DNA from: CAYPTI01 sp964413525 [NCBI: uncultured bacterium]
Lineage (GTDB): Bacteria; T1Sed10-126
Length of the DNA stretch: 8,975 nucleotides
Assembly: GCA_964413525.1 (NCBI GenBank)
Contig: CAYPTI010000078.1
Location: 1-8,975 of the forward strand
Direction of reading: 5' to 3'
Below the pieces are notes generated by a model that searched no databases, had not been told where the DNA came from, and saw only the letters and a list, made by a program, of their open reading frames with translations. Both the position numbers and the translations under genes were made by a program. Below, piece by piece: positions 6,435 to 8,975 of this stretch. Numbering within the stretch: position 1 is the first letter of the stretch; each line of letters begins with the position of its first letter.

Positions 6435-6440
6435 TCCTCC
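6435..6440 (-). promoter_or_regulatory. Strong but distant ribosome-binding site of the rho-like gene
   Basis: GGAGGA on the minus strand is 15 nt from the ATG, well beyond the usual 5-9 nt. There is no in-frame start codon nearer, since an in-frame TGA intervenes. Folding of the hairpin between them would change the effective distance. Confidence 0.5.
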
Positions 6441-6897
6441 TTGAAAAAATGATGGTGTGGCGAGGTTCATCGTTTGATCAGCTCCGTGAAGAACGACTGA
6501 GGGCAAGATTCGATACGGTTCGTCATCGTGAAAACAGACACAAACAATGCTGAGGTGATGAGGCACAAACGACGTTGCGATCGGCACCACACCCGGGAGT
6601 GGATTTTGTCCGGCTCACAGGGTTGTCAGGATCCCGGTTCAAGCTGTCGGTTCCGGTTTGCTATCCCGTCAGGCATCCCTGGAACGAATTGTGGGAGGTG
6701 GAATCCCCGGGCGGGGAATCTACGGGAAAACGAACCGGCTACTGTTGTACAGAGAAATCGATCCTGCTCGGACTGCGAACTCGCTCGATCCGGCGGAGAT
6801 CCGTTCAACTGCGATCAACGGGGCAAGAGCTGAGAAATCCTTGCCGTCAAACGATTAACAGACCAGGGAGGATTCGTTGCTACCCCTTCCACTAATT

Positions 6898-6925
6898 CTG
6901 TCACCAAGTAGTTCCATAGTATAAC
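6898..6925 (+). promoter_or_regulatory. Promoter candidate pointing toward fumC
   Basis: CTGTCA (6898-6903), 16-bp spacer, TATAAC (6920-6925). The -35 matches the sigma-70 consensus at 4 of 6 positions and the -10 at 5 of 6. It would give a leader of about 275 nt for fumC or a short separate transcript. Confidence 0.3.
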
Positions 6926-6927
6926 AG
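6919..6927 (-). promoter_or_regulatory. Extended -10 promoter candidate pointing toward the rho-like gene
   Basis: On the minus strand TGTTATACT matches the extended -10 pattern TGnTATAAT except for one base. No good -35 element is visible at the right distance, which extended -10 promoters can do without. It would give the rho-like gene a leader of about 490 nt. It overlaps the opposite-strand -10 at 6920-6925. Confidence 0.3.
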
Positions 6928-7115
6928 CATTTTGACAATGTGCATAGAAAGTCTAAACGGACCCTGAGGGATTGGCCAGACCCTTTCTACGCAACTCGTC
7001 ATTCCGGGCGATCCTGGCGGTGACATCCGTCAACCGTGGAGCGCGCCCCGGAATCCACCACCAACGATCATGCCAGAACAACAACCCGTTTGCTCGCAGA
7101 CCAATCATCCCGGAA

Positions 7116-7145
7116 CTGTCATCGATCCGCCGAACGGGGTATAGT
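7116..7145 (+). promoter_or_regulatory. Likely fumC promoter
   Basis: CTGTCA (7116-7121), 18-bp spacer, TATAGT (7140-7145), 61 bp before the fumC ATG. Matches to the sigma-70 consensus are 4 of 6 and 5 of 6. The position, giving a leader of about 55 nt, makes it the best candidate for fumC. Confidence 0.42.
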
Positions 7146-7161
7146 AAACCGAATCGATGAC
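7118..7161. promoter_or_regulatory. 9-bp inverted repeat flanking the fumC promoter
   Basis: GTCATCGAT (7118-7126) and ATCGATGAC (7153-7161) are exact inverted copies separated by 26 bp. Both contain the palindrome ATCGAT. One arm overlaps the -35 and the other sits near the expected transcription start. The arm centres are about 35 bp apart and the ATCGAT centres 32 bp apart, about three helical turns, as in paired operator sites on one face of DNA. The regulator is unknown. Confidence 0.42.
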
Positions 7162-7206
7162 CCCCAGCCGTTTCAACTTCACGATCCCTGAGAGGAGATC
7201 TGTTCC

Positions 7207-8622
7207 ATGTCTACCAGCTACCGGGAAGAATCCGACAGCCTCGGTACCGTCCGGGTCCCCGAAACCGCTTATTACGGAGCTCAAACCGTCCGGGCGAAAC
7301 AAAATTTTCCGATCAGCGACCGGCGCTTCGGCCGCCCCATGATCCGGGCCCTCGGCACCGTGAAGGAAGCCGCCGCCCGGGCCAACCGGGATCTCGGCCT
7401 GCTGGAGGACGACCTGGCCGACGCCATCGAGTACGTCGCCTCCGAGGTCCGCGACGGCGAACACGACGACCAGTTCGTGGTCGACATCTTCCAGACCGGC
7501 AGCGGCACCTCCACCAACATGAACGCCAACGAGGTCATCGCCAACCTGGCCATCGAACGGCTCGGGGGCGAGGTAGGATCCAAACAGCCCGTCCACCCGA
7601 ACGATCACGTCAACATGTCCCAGTCCTCCAACGACGTGATCCCGACCGCCATCCACATCGCCTGCCTGAGCCGGATCGAGGACCACCTGCTGCCGAACCT
7701 GACCCGGCTGGAGGAGGCCCTGAATCAAAAAGCGGAGGAATTTGACGACGTGGTTAAAACCGGTCGGACCCACCTTCAGGACGCCACCCCGGTTCGGCTG
7801 GGCCAGGAATTCTCCGGCTACGCCCGCCAGGTGGAGCTGGGACGTCAGCGGGTCGAACAGGCCGCCGACGACCTCCGGGAACTGGCCCTCGGCGGCACCG
7901 CCGTCGGCACCGGCCTCAACCGACACCCGGATTTCCCGGAGAAGGCCATCGAACACATCAACCGGTTAACCGGTCATGAATTTCGGGAGGCCGGGAACCA
8001 CTTCGAAGCCCAGGGGGCTCGCGACGCCCTGGTCCACGTGAGTGGAGCTCTAAAGACCCTGGCCACGAGCCTGATGAAGATCGCCAACGACGTTCGCTGG
8101 GGTTCCTCCGGTCCGCGGGCCGGCCTCGGGGAGCTGGAGATCGATCCGGTGCAGCCCGGGTCCTCGATCATGCCGGGAAAGATCAACCCCGTGATCGCCG
8201 AATCGGTCTGCCAGGTCGCCGCTCAGGTGATCGGCAACGACCAGGCCGTCACCGTCGGCGGACAGGCCGGCAACTTCGAACTCAACGTGATGAAACCGGT
8301 CATGGCCGACAACCTAATGGAGAGCATCGAGATCCTTGGAACGTCGGCGGAGAACTTCGCCGACCGCTGCATCGAACCGCTGGAGGCCCATCGCGAACAT
8401 TGCGAGGAGATGGTGGAGCGGGGACTGGCCCTGTGCACGGCCCTGGCCCCCGAGATCGGGTACGACCGGGCGGCCGAACTCTCAAAACGGGCCTACAAAG
8501 AAGGGAAGACCATCCGGCAGGTGGCCCGGGAAGAAGAGGTGCTCCCCGAAGATCGGCTCGACGCCATCCTCGACGCCCGGAAGATGACCGAACCGGGAGT
8601 CCCCGGTGAGGAGCAGGGGTAG
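7207..8622 (+). CDS. fumC: Class II fumarase (fumarate hydratase)
   Basis: A 471-residue cytoplasmic homotetrameric enzyme that interconverts fumarate and L-malate in the TCA cycle without an iron-sulfur cluster. Diagnostic stretches are TGSGTSTNMNANEVIAN (97-113), HPNDHVNMSQSSND (130-143), the catalytic-base region TGRTHLQDATP with His189 (185-195), GGTAVGTGLN (229-238) and the superfamily signature GSSIMPGKINP (318-328), whose serines sit in the mobile catalytic loop. This signature form, and HPNDHVN, point to fumarase rather than aspartase or argininosuccinate lyase. The length is normal. ATG at 7207 is preceded by AGGAGA (7193-7198) at 8 nt. An intrinsic terminator lies about 130 bp after the stop, so the gene appears monocistronic. 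Class II fumarases are oxygen-stable. Coding composition is uniform, with no sign of transfer. Confidence 0.97.
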   Translation: MSTSYREESDSLGTVRVPETAYYGAQTVRAKQNFPISDRRFGRPMIRALGTVKEAAARANRDLGLLEDDLADAIEYVASEVRDGEHDDQFVVDIFQTGSGTSTNMNANEVIANLAIERLGGEVGSKQPVHPNDHVNMSQSSNDVIPTAIHIACLSRIEDHLLPNLTRLEEALNQKAEEFDDVVKTGRTHLQDATPVRLGQEFSGYARQVELGRQRVEQAADDLRELALGGTAVGTGLNRHPDFPEKAIEHINRLTGHEFREAGNHFEAQGARDALVHVSGALKTLATSLMKIANDVRWGSSGPRAGLGELEIDPVQPGSSIMPGKINPVIAESVCQVAAQVIGNDQAVTVGGQAGNFELNVMKPVMADNLMESIEILGTSAENFADRCIEPLEAHREHCEEMVERGLALCTALAPEIGYDRAAELSKRAYKEGKTIRQVAREEEVLPEDRLDAILDARKMTEPGVPGEEQG

Positions 8623-8754
8623 GATAGCGATACGTGGTCGGAGGAGGACGAGGACACTCGTTCTGTCGTCGGAATCCGACGGGACTCCGATGCTTCGTGC
8701 ATGGCTCAGGGAGCTGATGGTATTCTTCTTTAAGGCGGTACCGAGGACTCTGTT

Positions 8755-8791
8755 GCAACGGTTCGGGGTACGACCCCGGTTGCTGTTTTTT
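8755..8791 (+). terminator. Intrinsic terminator of the fumC transcript
   Basis: The outer stem GCAAC/GTTGC (8755-8759 with 8779-8783) and inner stem CGGGGT/ACCCCG (8764-8769 with 8773-8778, loop ACG) are separated by a 4-nt bulge on the 5' side. TG and then six T (8786-8791) follow directly. This is the best intrinsic terminator in the window. Confidence 0.72.
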
Positions 8792-8854
8792 ATCGATACG
8801 GTTTGATGAGATAGCTGACACCATTTCGGATCGATTCCTTGGGAGGGAACATCA

Positions 8855-8975
8855 ATGCGAAAGACAGCTGTCGTTTTGTTACTCGGAGTCTTCTTGCTAT
8901 CCGGTTGTGCGACCATGCGTGGCGCCGGGGAGGACCTGGAGAACGCCGGCGAGTGGATCCAGGACAACGTGTTCA
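8855..8975 (+). CDS. Entericidin-like small lipoprotein (3' end outside window)
   Basis: 40 residues are visible. A short basic start (MRK), a hydrophobic core (VVLLLGVFLL) and the lipobox LSGC with Cys18 form a lipoprotein signal. The mature part ATMRGAGEDLENAGEWIQD follows the entericidin pattern (small residues, RG.GED, then a Gly/acidic helix) of EcnA/EcnB-type proteins. In E. coli these form a toxin/antidote lipoprotein pair induced by stress. Members are usually 40-60 residues, so only a few codons are probably missing. ATG at 8855 is supported by GGGAGGG (8841-8847) at 7 nt. It lies beyond the fumC terminator and so has its own promoter. In many bacteria single entericidin-like genes occur without a partner and their role is unproven. 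Confidence 0.8.
   Translation, partial: MRKTAVVLLLGVFLLSGCATMRGAGEDLENAGEWIQDNVF

Larger units (their letters stand above)
6420..7206. other. 787-bp divergent intergenic region between rho-like gene and fumC
   Basis: The two flanking genes point away from each other. Open frames on the plus strand (6528-6833, 6575-6895, 6658-6858) overlap in different frames, lack good start signals and have low-complexity, Arg/Ser/Pro-rich products, so I see no protein gene. The stretch carries promoter candidates near 6898-6927 and 7116-7145 and an imperfect hairpin (GAATCCCC with GGGGAATC, 6701-6720). It has room for long leaders on both sides or a small RNA, but none can be shown from sequence alone. Confidence 0.5.

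Noticed and set aside
6636-6644. GGTTCAAGC, resembling a tRNA T-loop
   Set aside because: The flanks do not form a T-stem, and no acceptor, D or anticodon arms can be built around it.
6528-6895. Overlapping small plus-strand open frames in the rho-fumC gap
   Set aside because: Several frames overlap, none has a convincing start signal, and the products look non-coding.
6877-6924. 15-codon TTG-started mini-frame after AGGAGGA-like AGGGAGGA
   Set aside because: Spacing to the TTG is only 4 nt, the product (LPLPLILSPSS...) is not a recognisable leader, and chance is a sufficient explanation.
6932-6937. Perfect TTGACA -35 element on the plus strand
   Set aside because: No acceptable -10 hexamer lies 16-18 bp downstream.
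7105-7956. 283-codon minus-strand open frame opposite fumC
   Set aside because: Antisense to fumC; Gly/Val/Asp-rich composition is typical of the reverse frame of a high-GC gene.
8606-8806. 66-codon plus-strand open frame after fumC
   Set aside because: Overlaps the end of fumC and runs through the intrinsic terminator; Arg-rich product without features.

Overview
The window comes from a Gram-negative bacterium of moderately high GC (about 60 %, judged by eye). Two lipoprotein signal peptides with lipoboxes, an entericidin-type lipoprotein and a periplasmic-binding-protein ABC importer point to a cell with an outer membrane. Aspartate and glutamate are abundant and lysine scarce in several proteins, which would fit a halophilic or halotolerant host, but I cannot place it in a genus. 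No mobile element, CRISPR array, tRNA or rRNA was found.

Layout, left to right. (1) 1-356 (+) is the 3' end of an unrecognised gene. (2) 357-794 is a convergent intergenic stretch. (3) 795-1490 (-) encodes a small membrane-anchored protein of unknown function. (4) 1734-5179 (-) is a tight four-gene operon, transcribed right to left: a lipoprotein substrate-binding protein (PhnD/PtxB type, closest by memory to the clade named 'putative selenate ABC transporter'), its ATPase, and two different PhnE-type permeases. Two palindromes lie in the 328-bp region ahead of it. (5) 5508-6419 (-) encodes a Rho termination factor that is complete in its ATPase domain but lacks the whole N-terminal RNA-binding half. 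Its start codon lies inside a perfect 8-bp inverted repeat. (6) 6420-7206 is a 787-bp divergent intergenic region. (7) 7207-8622 (+) is class II fumarase (fumC), with a promoter candidate framed by a 9-bp inverted repeat and a convincing intrinsic terminator downstream. (8) 8855-8975 (+) is the start of an entericidin-like lipoprotein, cut by the window end.

How they work together: the importer genes form one functional unit (capture, two-permease channel, ATP hydrolysis) for a tetrahedral or phosphonate-like oxyanion. Fumarase is central metabolism. The short Rho and the membrane-anchored protein have no visible partner. The most unusual items are the domain-deleted Rho, with substitutions at RNA- and bicyclomycin-contact positions, the hairpin over its start codon, and the likely non-phosphonate specificity of the transporter.
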